From Caulobacteraceae bacterium (GTDB taxonomy: Bacteria; Pseudomonadota; Alphaproteobacteria; Caulobacterales; Caulobacteraceae), in the NCBI GenBank assembly GCA_025351125.1, contig JANXWN010000251.1, positions 1-7,510 on the forward strand: a stretch of DNA of 7,510 nucleotides. The letters are read 5' to 3'. Below are positions 1 to 6,185 of the stretch, piece after piece. Made by a program: the position numbers and the translations under genes. The notes under the pieces were generated by a model. That model ran no database searches. It saw only the letters and a list, made by a program, of their open reading frames with translations, and was not told the DNA's origin. Each line of letters opens with the position of its first letter. The first letter of the stretch is position 1.

Positions 1-490
1 GATCGGGCTTGGCGGCGGGGGTGGCGTCGGCGCCGATGACGGCGGCGAAGTGGTGCGTCAGATCCAAAGCGGCGAGAAGGGCGAGCGACAAATCAGTCCG
101 TTTGTTGGTGCAAACGGCAAGGCGGGCGCCGCTGCTCGCCAGGCGGTCCAAGGCGGCGATCACGCCGGGGAACGGGCGGCTGTCGATGGCAATGTTGGCG
201 CGATAATGCGTGATAAAGCGCTCGAACAAGCGATCGAGCGTTTCAGCATCGGCTGGAGCGCCCGCTGCCTCGAACCCGCGCGCGATCAAGGCCCGCGCGC
301 CGCGCCCAATCATGCTGCGCGCTGACGCCAAGCCCAGAGGCGCGACGCCTTGTTCGGCGAGCAGTACGTTCAGGGTGGCGATCAAATCAGGCGCGGTGTC
401 GATCAAGGTGCCGTCGAGATCAAAAACAATGGTCGCGCCCGCAAGGGAGCCGGTGACACGCTCGGCGAGGACGGAAGAATCAGGGGGCAA
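1..490 (-). CDS. gph: Phosphoglycolate phosphatase (HAD family), 3' end cut by window
   Basis: Predicted HAD-superfamily phosphatase that hydrolyses 2-phosphoglycolate to glycolate in the cytoplasm. My minus-strand translation is open for 163 codons to the window edge. Motif I is DLDGT at residues 24-28, followed by [13 protein letters not shown], which is typical of Gph. A helical cap region follows ([16 protein letters not shown], about residues 92-107). Motif II is VCTNK (Thr after the strand), and the motif III lysine lies in AAKPD at the very edge. Motif IV (GD..D) lies outside the window. No ATG or GTG is in frame near the N-terminus. The best start is TTG at 490, with GGAG 7 nt upstream (498-501), giving about 20 residues before the first beta strand, slightly long for the family. 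It is divergent from glmU. HAD substrate assignment by sequence is imperfect, so another small phosphatase remains possible. Confidence 0.88.
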   Translation of the reverse strand, partial: MPPDSSVLAERVTGSLAGATIVFDLDGTLIDTAPDLIATLNVLLAEQGVAPLGLASARSMIGRGARALIARGFEAAGAPADAETLDRLFERFITHYRANIAIDSRPFPGVIAALDRLASSGARLAVCTNKRTDLSLALLAALDLTHHFAAVIGADATPAAKPD

Positions 491-497
491 ACGGGGG

Positions 498-501
498 CTC
501 C
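498..501 (-). promoter_or_regulatory. Shine-Dalgarno GGAG deciding the TTG start of gph
   Basis: On the minus strand, GGAG is followed by CCCCCGT (7 nt) and then TTG, in frame with the DLDGT motif. No other in-frame ATG, GTG or TTG near the N-terminus has a comparable site, so this supports the TTG start. Confidence 0.6.
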
Positions 502-550
502 GGCGGGGCGACGACTCGGTTGTGTTTGCGCGGATCGGCGGGCGCGTGGC

Positions 551-557
551 AAGGAGG
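551..557 (+). promoter_or_regulatory. Strong Shine-Dalgarno-like AAGGAGG upstream of glmU
   Basis: AAGGAGG lies 37 nt before the glmU ATG, too far to serve it directly. No ATG, GTG or TTG lies at normal spacing. However, an ATC codon at 565-567, in frame with glmU, sits exactly 7 nt downstream. The motif could be chance, a standby ribosome site, or evidence of non-canonical initiation at ATC. No confident promoter is visible in the 104 nt between gph and glmU. Confidence 0.35.
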
Positions 558-594
558 AAACGATATCCTTCGCCACTCGCCGAAAGGTTCAGAC

Positions 595-1959
595 ATGTCA
601 TCGACGCCCGATCGCGACCGCGCCGCGATCATTTTGGCCGCCGGGCGCGGTGAGCGGATGCGCTCGCCCACGCCGAAGGTGCTGCATTCCATCGCCGGGC
701 GCGCCATGCTCGATCACGCCATCGATGCCGCGCGGAACGCGGGCTGTGGGCGGATCGTGGTCGTGGTGGGGGACCACTCGCCGGCGGTTCGCGCCCATGT
801 TGTCCAGCGATTGGGCGAGGCGTCGGTCGCCCTTCAGGACCCGCCCTTGGGCACCGGCCATGCGGTGTTGGCGGCAAAAAACGCGCTGGAGGGTTTCGTC
901 GGCGACGTCTTGGTGACCTACGCCGACGGCCCCCTGCTGACCGCGCAAGGAGTCGCCCCGCTGTTTGGGCTGCGGGCGGCGGGCGCCGATATCGCGGTGT
1001 TGGGATTTACCGCGCACGACCCCGGCGGTTATGGCCGGTTGATCGTGGACGGTGCGGGCGGGCTATCCGCTATCGTCGAGGCCAAGGACGCCGACCCCGA
1101 GCAGCGCGCGATAACCGCCTGCAATTCCGGCGTGCTGTTGGCCGACGCGGGCCTGTTGTTCGAGCTCCTCGCCAAGGTCGGCAACGCCAATGCCAAGGGC
1201 GAATATTATCTGACCGACGTGATCGGCTTGGCCGTCAACGCGGGGCGGTCGGTTAAGGTGGCCTTCGCCGACGAAGACGAAGTGGCCGGCGTCAATTCTC
1301 AAGCCGAACTGGCGGCTGCCGAACGGGCCTTCCAAACGCGCCGGCGCGGCGCCTTGATGGAGGCGGGCGTGACGATGAGCGCGCCAGATACGGTTCACCT
1401 CGCCTGGGACACCACTATCGCGGGCGGGGCGCGGGTCGAGCCGTTTGTTGTGTTCGGGCCGGGCGTGACGGTGGAAACCGGGGCGGTGATCCGGGCCTTC
1501 AGCCATTTGGAAGGCGCGCACGTCGGCGAAGGCGCCTTGATTGGACCCTATGCGCGCTTGCGGCCTGGCGCGGATATCGGGGCCGCGGCGCATATCGGCA
1601 ATTTCGTGGAGGTCAAAAAAGTCAAGATTGGCGCCGGCGCCAAGGCCAATCACTTAAGCTATTTGGGCGACGGCACGGTCGGCGCCGGAGCTAACATCGG
1701 CGCCGGCACGATCTTCTGCAATTACGACGGCTTCGACAAGTTCCAGACCCACATCGGCGATCACGCCTTCATCGGCTCCAACAGCGCGCTGGTCGCGCCG
1801 GTGAGCGTGGGCGCGGGCGCCTATACCGGCTCGGGTTCGGTGATCACCCGGGACGTCGCATCGGATGCCTTGGCGGTGGCGCGGGGGCCACAGGTGGAAA
1901 AACCGGGTTGGGCCGCGGCCTTCCGCGCCCGCAAACTGGCCGCCAAGGGTCGGCCGTGA
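595..1959 (+). CDS. glmU: Bifunctional N-acetylglucosamine-1-phosphate uridyltransferase / glucosamine-1-phosphate acetyltransferase
   Basis: Makes UDP-GlcNAc in two steps: acetylation of glucosamine-1-phosphate by the C-terminal domain, then uridylyl transfer by the N-terminal domain. It supplies peptidoglycan and LPS synthesis. The protein is 454 aa, normal for GlmU. The nucleotidyltransferase domain (about 1-235) has LAAGRGERM at 14-22 with Lys28, the metal-binding Asp111 in [15 protein letters not shown] at 203-210 and Asn234 in GVN. The left-handed beta-helix (about 260-454) shows hexapeptide repeats, ARLRPG at 320-325, [10 protein letters not shown] at 350-359 with the catalytic His353 (E. 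coli His363 equivalent), and NYDG at 376-379. The nucleotide loop usually reads GxGTRM; here the Thr is Glu. ATG 595 is chosen because it sits 9 residues before the conserved strand; GAAAGG at 582-587 is a weak RBS. The gene shares 4 nt with rpiA. The frequent partner glmS is not next to it. Confidence 0.97.
   Translation: MSSTPDRDRAAIILAAGRGERMRSPTPKVLHSIAGRAMLDHAIDAARNAGCGRIVVVVGDHSPAVRAHVVQRLGEASVALQDPPLGTGHAVLAAKNALEGFVGDVLVTYADGPLLTAQGVAPLFGLRAAGADIAVLGFTAHDPGGYGRLIVDGAGGLSAIVEAKDADPEQRAITACNSGVLLADAGLLFELLAKVGNANAKGEYYLTDVIGLAVNAGRSVKVAFADEDEVAGVNSQAELAAAERAFQTRRRGALMEAGVTMSAPDTVHLAWDTTIAGGARVEPFVVFGPGVTVETGAVIRAFSHLEGAHVGEGALIGPYARLRPGADIGAAAHIGNFVEVKKVKIGAGAKANHLSYLGDGTVGAGANIGAGTIFCNYDGFDKFQTHIGDHAFIGSNSALVAPVSVGAGAYTGSGSVITRDVASDALAVARGPQVEKPGWAAAFRARKLAAKGRP
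1945..1949 (+). promoter_or_regulatory. Shine-Dalgarno AAGGG for rpiA, inside glmU
   Basis: AAGGG followed by TCGGCC (6 nt) precedes the GTG at 1956. This supports GTG rather than an ATG at 1908, 16 codons upstream inside the glmU coding region. Confidence 0.6.
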
Positions 1960-2642
1960 GCGTTGACGATCAAAAACGCGCGGCGGGCGAGGCCGCCGCC
2001 GCGCTGGCCCAAGACGGTATGACGATCGGCCTTGGCACCGGCTCGACGGCGGCGTGGTTCGTGAAGGCTTTGGCGGCGCGCGGTTTGGTCGCAATAAAAG
2101 GCGTTCCGACCTCCGTGACAACGGCTGAGCTGGCCCAATCGTTGGCCATCCCGCTCGTGGCGCTGGAGGATGCGGGGCCGATCGATTTGACCGTCGACGG
2201 CGCCGACGAGATCGGGCCGGGGCTCGCGTTGATCAAGGGCGGGGGCGCGGCCCTTTTGCGTGAAAAACTGGTGTGGGAAGCGTCGCGTCGCTGTGTGGTC
2301 ATTGCCGACGGCGCCAAATACGTCGCGCAATTGGGCGCCTTTGCTTTGCCGGTCGAGGTCGTGGCCTTCGGACACGCGACGACGGCGGCGCGGATCGATG
2401 TGGCGATAGGCGCGCTCGGGATCACCGCGACGGCGGTGTTGCGGACAAAGCACGCCGCCGCGGTGCGGACCGATAATGGGAACCTGATCTATGATGTCCC
2501 GTGCGGGACGATCCCCGACACGGCCGCCCTGGCGAGCACGCTCAAAGGCCTGACCGGCGTGGTCGAACACGGCCTGTTTCTCAACCTCGCCGAACGCGCC
2601 TTGATCGGCACGGACGGCGGGGTCGTCACCCTCTTCCCTTAA
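1956..2642 (+). CDS. rpiA: Ribose-5-phosphate isomerase A
   Basis: Interconverts ribose 5-phosphate and ribulose 5-phosphate in the non-oxidative pentose phosphate pathway (cytoplasm). The protein is 228 aa, close to the usual 220-230. Visible motifs are GLGTGST (25-31, phosphate loop), GVPTS (49-53), [11 protein letters not shown] (77-87) with Asp81 and Asp84, IKGGGAAL with Lys94, and LREKL with Glu103. These fall at the same positions as the E. coli active-site residues I recall. The C-terminal DNGNLIYD and GVVEHGLF segments are also typical. The start is GTG 1956, overlapping the glmU stop as GTGA, which suggests translational coupling. gor follows after 13 nt, so glmU, rpiA and gor are probably co-transcribed. 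In several alphaproteobacteria I recall rpiA and gor as neighbours. Confidence 0.96.
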   Translation: MSVDDQKRAAGEAAAALAQDGMTIGLGTGSTAAWFVKALAARGLVAIKGVPTSVTTAELAQSLAIPLVALEDAGPIDLTVDGADEIGPGLALIKGGGAALLREKLVWEASRRCVVIADGAKYVAQLGAFALPVEVVAFGHATTAARIDVAIGALGITATAVLRTKHAAAVRTDNGNLIYDVPCGTIPDTAALASTLKGLTGVVEHGLFLNLAERALIGTDGGVVTLFP

Positions 2643-2655
2643 GACAGGTCCCGCC

Positions 2656-4032
2656 ATGTCCACTTACGACTATGATCTCTTCGTCATCGGCGCCGGGTCC
2701 GGCGGCGTGCGGGCGGCGCGCTTGGCGTCTCAGACCGGCGCGCGGGTGGCGGTGGCGGAGGAGGATCGCGTCGGCGGCACTTGCGTCGTTCGCGGCTGCA
2801 TCCCGAAAAAGTTCATGGTTTACGCCAGCGAATTTTCCGCCGGTTTCAAAAGCGCCGCAGGGTTCGGCTGGACCGTCGGCGAACCGACCTTCGATTGGGA
2901 CGCGTTCCATACCGCCAGCGACATCGAGATCGCGCGGTTGTCGGGGATTTATGTGCGCAATCTGCACAACGCCGGGGTCGAGATCGCCCATTCCCGCGCC
3001 GAATTGGCCGACGCCCATACGTTGAAGCTGGTGGGCGAAGACCGCACGGTCACCGCCGACAAGATCCTCATCGCCACCGGCGGTTGGCCGACATTGCCCG
3101 CCGATCTGCCGGGAATCGAATACGCGATCAGCTCCAACGAAGCCTTTCATTTGCCGACCCTGCCTAAACGCATTTTGATCGTCGGCGGCGGCTATATCGC
3201 CGTCGAGTTCGCCGGCATTTTCAACGGCCTGGGCGTCGAGACGACCCTGCTCTATCGCGGCGCGAACATATTGCGTGGCTTCGACGACGACGTGCGCACG
3301 CACTTGGCGGGCGAGATCGAGCGGCGCGGGATCACGGTCGTCTTGGATTGTAATCATACCGCGATTGAAAAAACCGCGGGCGGCGTCGTCAGCCGGCTCT
3401 CCAGCGGCCACGATGTCGAGACCGACGTAGTGATGTTCGCCACCGGACGGGCGCCCAATACCGATGGATTGGGCTTGGAAGCCGCCAGCGTCGCTTTGAA
3501 CGACAAGGGCGCGGTGATCGTCGACGCGTACTCGAAAACCAACGTCGACAACATCTGGGCGGTCGGCGACGTCACCGACCGGATCAACCTCACCCCCGTC
3601 GCCATCCGCGAAGCCGCCGCCTTCGTCGAAACGGTGTTCAAGGACAATCCAACATCGTTCGATCACGAACACGTCGCCAGCGCGGTGTTCTCGCAGCCGC
3701 CGGTCGGGTCGGTCGGCCTCAGCGAAGCGGACGCGCGGCGCGGCGGTCGCAAGATCGATATTTATCGCTCGGTGTTCCGTCCGATGAAGGCGACGTTCTA
3801 CGGCGGCGAGGACAAGACGCTGATGAAGTTGGTGGTCGACGCCGCCGACGAACGCATCCTCGGCTGTCACATTGTCGGCCCCGACGCGCCGGAGATGATC
3901 CAAATAGCCGCTATTTCCATAAAGCTGGGCATCACCAAGAAACAATGGGACGAAACCTGTGCCGTCCACCCCACCGCGGCGGAAGAATTGGTGACCATGA
4001 AGGAACCCTACGTCGCCCCAGGCATGGGTTAA
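2656..4032 (+). CDS. gor: Glutathione-disulfide reductase (NADPH)
   Basis: FAD flavoenzyme that reduces glutathione disulfide to GSH with NADPH in the cytoplasm. The protein is 458 aa, as expected. The FAD Rossmann motif GAGSGG is at 12-17. The redox disulfide is in GGTCVVRGCIPKK (Cys43, Cys48), a pattern common to plant and alphaproteobacterial glutathione reductases. The NADPH Rossmann motif GGGYIAVEFAG is at 177-187, followed by Arg201 and Arg207 in YRGANILRGFDD. These arginines indicate NADPH preference and help separate it from lipoamide dehydrogenase. The second FAD motif is around WAVGD (301-305), and the C-terminal dimer-interface base is in HPTAAEE (His438, Glu443). It starts 13 nt after rpiA with only a weak RBS (an ACAGG-like stretch), consistent with operon expression. 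It converges on the J-domain gene with 24 nt between stops; that gap holds a small GC hairpin but no T-tract. Confidence 0.95.
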   Translation: MSTYDYDLFVIGAGSGGVRAARLASQTGARVAVAEEDRVGGTCVVRGCIPKKFMVYASEFSAGFKSAAGFGWTVGEPTFDWDAFHTASDIEIARLSGIYVRNLHNAGVEIAHSRAELADAHTLKLVGEDRTVTADKILIATGGWPTLPADLPGIEYAISSNEAFHLPTLPKRILIVGGGYIAVEFAGIFNGLGVETTLLYRGANILRGFDDDVRTHLAGEIERRGITVVLDCNHTAIEKTAGGVVSRLSSGHDVETDVVMFATGRAPNTDGLGLEAASVALNDKGAVIVDAYSKTNVDNIWAVGDVTDRINLTPVAIREAAAFVETVFKDNPTSFDHEHVASAVFSQPPVGSVGLSEADARRGGRKIDIYRSVFRPMKATFYGGEDKTLMKLVVDAADERILGCHIVGPDAPEMIQIAAISIKLGITKKQWDETCAVHPTAAEELVTMKEPYVAPGMG

Positions 4033-4056
4033 GGGCGACCGCGGCCCGGCACACCG

Positions 4057-4548
4057 TCAGTAAAACCGTAACTCGAATTGCCGCGCATCGTCTTCGCGCC
4101 GAAAAAACAGACGCGTCACCGTGCCGGCGCTGTGGAAATCCCAGTCCTTGCCCCGCGGTCCCACGCGCCGGATCAGCCAATCGTGAACCGGCAGGTTGAG
4201 AATCAATCCGTCGACGAACGGCGAAAGGCCGATCTTCTTGGGCGCGATAACCGTGATGGGTTCACGTTTCATCGCCCCCACCCGCCTCAGTTTGGCGCTG
4301 ACACTGAGCCAATCGCTTTCGACACTCGCGCGGTCGTCGCCGTTTTCGGATCGCTCGGGACTGGCGGCGCCGCCGGCTGTAAGGGCCGCGAGCAAGACAT
4401 CGGCGGCGGTGCGGACGCGTCGAAAGGCCTCGTCCGAGCCACCCAGGTCCGGGTGAGCCCGTTTCGCCGCTTTGCGAAAGGCGGCCAGGATTTCATCGGC
4501 GTCGGCATTGCGCCCGACACCGAGGATCGTCCGGTGGGTCTCGCTCAT
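4057..4548 (-). CDS. Short J-domain protein with uncharacterised C-terminal domain
   Basis: 163-aa cytoplasmic protein whose N-terminus resembles a DnaJ J-domain: ILGVGRNADADEILAAFRKA (8-27, helices I-II), the diagnostic HPD tripeptide at 32-34, then a helix III-like DEAFRRVRTAADVLLAAL (39-56). Helix IV is not evident. A polar linker (about 60-80) leads to a C-terminal region (about 90-163) with PFVDGLILNLPVHDWL and a terminal RLFFRREDDARQFELRFY. I do not recognise that region as a named domain. By family knowledge, HPD-bearing J-domains stimulate Hsp70/DnaK ATPase, so a co-chaperone role is inferred; the client is unknown. It has no Gly/Phe-rich or zinc region, so it is not DnaJ itself. ATG 4548 has no clear Shine-Dalgarno but lies just downstream of a TATAAT box. 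It is divergent from the DAHP synthase gene and convergent with gor. Confidence 0.85.
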   Translation of the reverse strand: MSETHRTILGVGRNADADEILAAFRKAAKRAHPDLGGSDEAFRRVRTAADVLLAALTAGGAASPERSENGDDRASVESDWLSVSAKLRRVGAMKREPITVIAPKKIGLSPFVDGLILNLPVHDWLIRRVGPRGKDWDFHSAGTVTRLFFRREDDARQFELRFY

Positions 4549-4574
4549 GGGCAGGATCGACTCATACGCTGGCG

Positions 4575-4583
4575 ATTATATCA
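4575..4583 (-). promoter_or_regulatory. Extended -10 promoter for the J-domain gene
   Basis: The minus strand reads TGATATAAT, a consensus TATAAT preceded by the extended TGn element. No good -35 is present: CTGCGA at a 17-nt spacer is a weak match, which extended -10 promoters tolerate. Predicted initiation near 4568 would leave a leader of about 20 nt before ATG 4548. A TATAAT box is conspicuous in this GC-rich sequence. Confidence 0.55.
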
Positions 4584-4684
4584 GAATGCCAACTGCCTCG
4601 CAGATCACCTGCAATCGGGCGTTCGCGTGGCGCGGAAAAATGGAGGTTGGGGGGGAGTGAAATTTTCTTTCGACGAAGCCGACT

Positions 4685-4713
4685 TTGCCAATTCCCGCCC
4701 TTTGCGCTAAGTC
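4685..4713 (+). promoter_or_regulatory. Candidate sigma-70-type promoter for the DAHP synthase gene
   Basis: TTGCCA at 4685-4690 and GCTAAGTC at 4706-4713 resemble the housekeeping promoter I recall for Caulobacter (TTGAC-type -35, 10-14 nt, GCTANAWC-type -10), with one mismatch in the -10 and about 14 nt between elements. It lies 29 nt before the start codon. This is a by-eye match only. Confidence 0.35.
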
Positions 4714-4741
4714 CCCGCCCTTCCTACAAGGCGACGATGCG

Positions 4742-6124
4742 ATGACTGAGCGGTGGATCCCGGCGTCCTGGAGACAGAAGCCGGCCAAGCATATTCCGAA
4801 CGACTATCCCGACCCCGCCGAGGTGACGCGGGTGGAGGACCAATTGCGCCGCATGCCGCCGCTGGTGTTCGCGGGTGAGGCGCGGCGGTTGAAATCGCTG
4901 TTGGGCGACGTGGCGGCGGGCAAGGCGTTTTTGCTGCAGGGCGGCGACTGCGCCGAGAGTTTTAAGGAATTTTCCGCCGATAATATTCGCGACACGTTCC
5001 GCCTGATTTTGCAAATGGCGGTTGTCCTGACGTTTGCCGGCGGAAAGCCGGTGGTCAAGGTCGGGCGCATGGCCGGGCAATTCGCCAAACCCCGCTCCGA
5101 ACCGATCGAGACGATCGGCGGCGTCACCCTGCCGTCGTATCGTGGCGACAATATCAACGGCATGGAGTTCGAGGCCGCCGCGCGCGCGCCCGACCCCGAA
5201 CGGCTGCTGAAGGCTTATGCGCAATCGGCCTCCACCCTTAATCTGCTGCGCGCCTTCGCCGGCGGCGGCTATGCCGATTTGCACAATATCCATCGCTGGA
5301 CCCTCGGCTTCGTCGACGACAGCCCGCAGGGCGCGCGCTATGCCGATCTTACCGACAAGATTTCCGAATCCTTGACCTTCATGGAGGCCATCGGCGTCAC
5401 CCCGCAGAGCCATCCCGGTTTGCATCAGGTCGAGTTCTTCACCTGCCACGAGGCGCTGTTGCTGGGCTTCGAAGAGGCGATGACGCGGGTCGATTCGACC
5501 TCCGGCGATTGGTACGACGTTTCGGCGCATTTGCTTTGGATCGGCGAGCGCACCCGCCAATTGGACGGCGCGCACGTCGAATTCATGCGCGGCATCCAAA
5601 ACCCTATCGGTCTGAAGGTCGGCCCGACGCTCGAAGCCGACGCGTTGTTATCGCTGATCGACACCCTGAATCCGCACGACGAGCCCGGCCGGTTGACGCT
5701 CTACGGGCGGTTCGGCTCGGACAAGATAGCCGCGCGCCTGCCGGCGCTGATGCGCGCCACCCGCGCCGCCGGACGGCAAGTGGCGTGGGCCATCGATCCG
5801 ATGCACGGCAATACCCTGAAAGCTGGAAATACCGGCTACAAAACCCGACCGTTCGACCGGATTTTGTCGGAAGTGCGCAGCTTTATCGAAATCGCTCAAG
5901 CCGAGGGCGTGCACCCCGGCGGCGTGCATCTAGAGATGACCGGCCAGAATGTCACCGAGTGCCTGGGCGGCGCGCGCGCTGTTAGCGAGGGTGAATTGGG
6001 CGACCGCTATCACACCCACTGCGACCCGCGCCTCAACGGCGAGCAGGCGCTTGAGCTGGCGTTTTTGGTGGCGGAAAAGCTGAAAGCCGGGCGAACGGCC
6101 GCCGCAGCTCAGGCCGCGGAATAG
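4742..6124 (+). CDS. aroF: Class II 3-deoxy-7-phosphoheptulonate (DAHP) synthase
   Basis: Catalyses the first step of the shikimate pathway, condensing phosphoenolpyruvate with erythrose 4-phosphate to DAHP (cytoplasm). The protein is 460 aa, as in plant-type (class II) enzymes, and is collinear with alphaproteobacterial family members as I recall them. It begins [20 protein letters not shown]. Metal ligands expected for class II are visible: Cys70 in GGDCAESF, His355 in DPMHGN, Glu398 in [12 protein letters not shown] and Asp428 in HCDPRLN. Phosphate and substrate segments include [14 protein letters not shown] (106-119), [10 protein letters not shown] (131-140), TSGDWY (253-258) and GYKTRPF (365-371). 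It lacks the long N-terminal extension of the mycobacterial enzyme, so that type of allosteric site is not obvious. ATG 4742 fits the family N-terminus; AAGG at 4728-4731 is the RBS. A TTG start at 4685 is rejected. Its sugar phosphate comes from the pathway served by the nearby rpiA. Confidence 0.96.
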   Translation: MTERWIPASWRQKPAKHIPNDYPDPAEVTRVEDQLRRMPPLVFAGEARRLKSLLGDVAAGKAFLLQGGDCAESFKEFSADNIRDTFRLILQMAVVLTFAGGKPVVKVGRMAGQFAKPRSEPIETIGGVTLPSYRGDNINGMEFEAAARAPDPERLLKAYAQSASTLNLLRAFAGGGYADLHNIHRWTLGFVDDSPQGARYADLTDKISESLTFMEAIGVTPQSHPGLHQVEFFTCHEALLLGFEEAMTRVDSTSGDWYDVSAHLLWIGERTRQLDGAHVEFMRGIQNPIGLKVGPTLEADALLSLIDTLNPHDEPGRLTLYGRFGSDKIAARLPALMRATRAAGRQVAWAIDPMHGNTLKAGNTGYKTRPFDRILSEVRSFIEIAQAEGVHPGGVHLEMTGQNVTECLGGARAVSEGELGDRYHTHCDPRLNGEQALELAFLVAEKLKAGRTAAAAQAAE

Positions 6125-6130
6125 TTCTTC

Positions 6131-6150
6131 AAAAAACCGCCGGCGCCGGC
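6131..6150 (-). terminator. Possible intrinsic terminator for the 6186-7079 gene
   Basis: The minus strand carries the palindrome GCCGGCGCCGGC (6150-6139), two G's, then TTTTTT (6136-6131), 36 nt past the stop codon of the upstream gene. The stem is short (four GC pairs around a GCGC loop), so termination strength is uncertain. On the plus strand the A-run precedes the hairpin, so it would not act as a canonical terminator for the DAHP synthase gene. Confidence 0.45.
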
Positions 6151-6159
6151 CCGCTCCGC

Positions 6160-6170
6160 TAAGGGGAGGG
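6160..6170 (-). repeat. Copy of the CCCTCCCCTTA intergenic repeat core
   Basis: The minus strand reads CCCTCCCCTTA, identical over 11 bases to the plus strand at 7191-7201. The two copies are in inverted orientation on either side of the 6186-7079 gene. The copy here is followed by GCGGAGCGG rather than the GGGG arm seen at 7204-7207, so it may be a degenerate half-element. Confidence 0.5.
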
Positions 6171-6185
6171 TGGCCGTAAAAGACG

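Noticed and set aside
1063..1653. Minus-strand open frame opposite the middle of glmU
   Set aside because: It is fully antisense to conserved GlmU sequence and has no family resemblance or good ribosome site.
1821..2663. Minus-strand open frame opposite the end of glmU and all of rpiA
   Set aside because: It is a shadow of two well-supported genes with low-complexity, Arg-rich composition.
2626..3969. Long minus-strand open frame (447 codons) opposite gor
   Set aside because: It is antisense to a clear glutathione reductase, its translation is Asp/Arg/Gly-rich with no recognisable motif, and such shadow frames are expected in GC-rich coding DNA.
4033..4056. GC hairpin (GGGC...GCCC) between gor and the J-domain gene as a terminator
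   Set aside because: It has only four base pairs and no T-tract on either strand; too weak to annotate.
4078..4710. Plus-strand open frame opposite the J-domain gene
   Set aside because: The minus strand encodes a clear HPD J-domain there, with a promoter. The plus-strand product has no recognisable features.
4685..4741. Upstream TTG start adding 19 residues to the DAHP synthase
   Set aside because: It would begin inside the candidate -35 box, and the added residues do not resemble the family. [10 protein letters not shown] at 4742 matches the usual N-terminus.
4724..5599. Minus-strand open frame (291 codons) opposite the DAHP synthase gene
   Set aside because: It is antisense to a highly conserved class II DAHP synthase and is a composition artefact.
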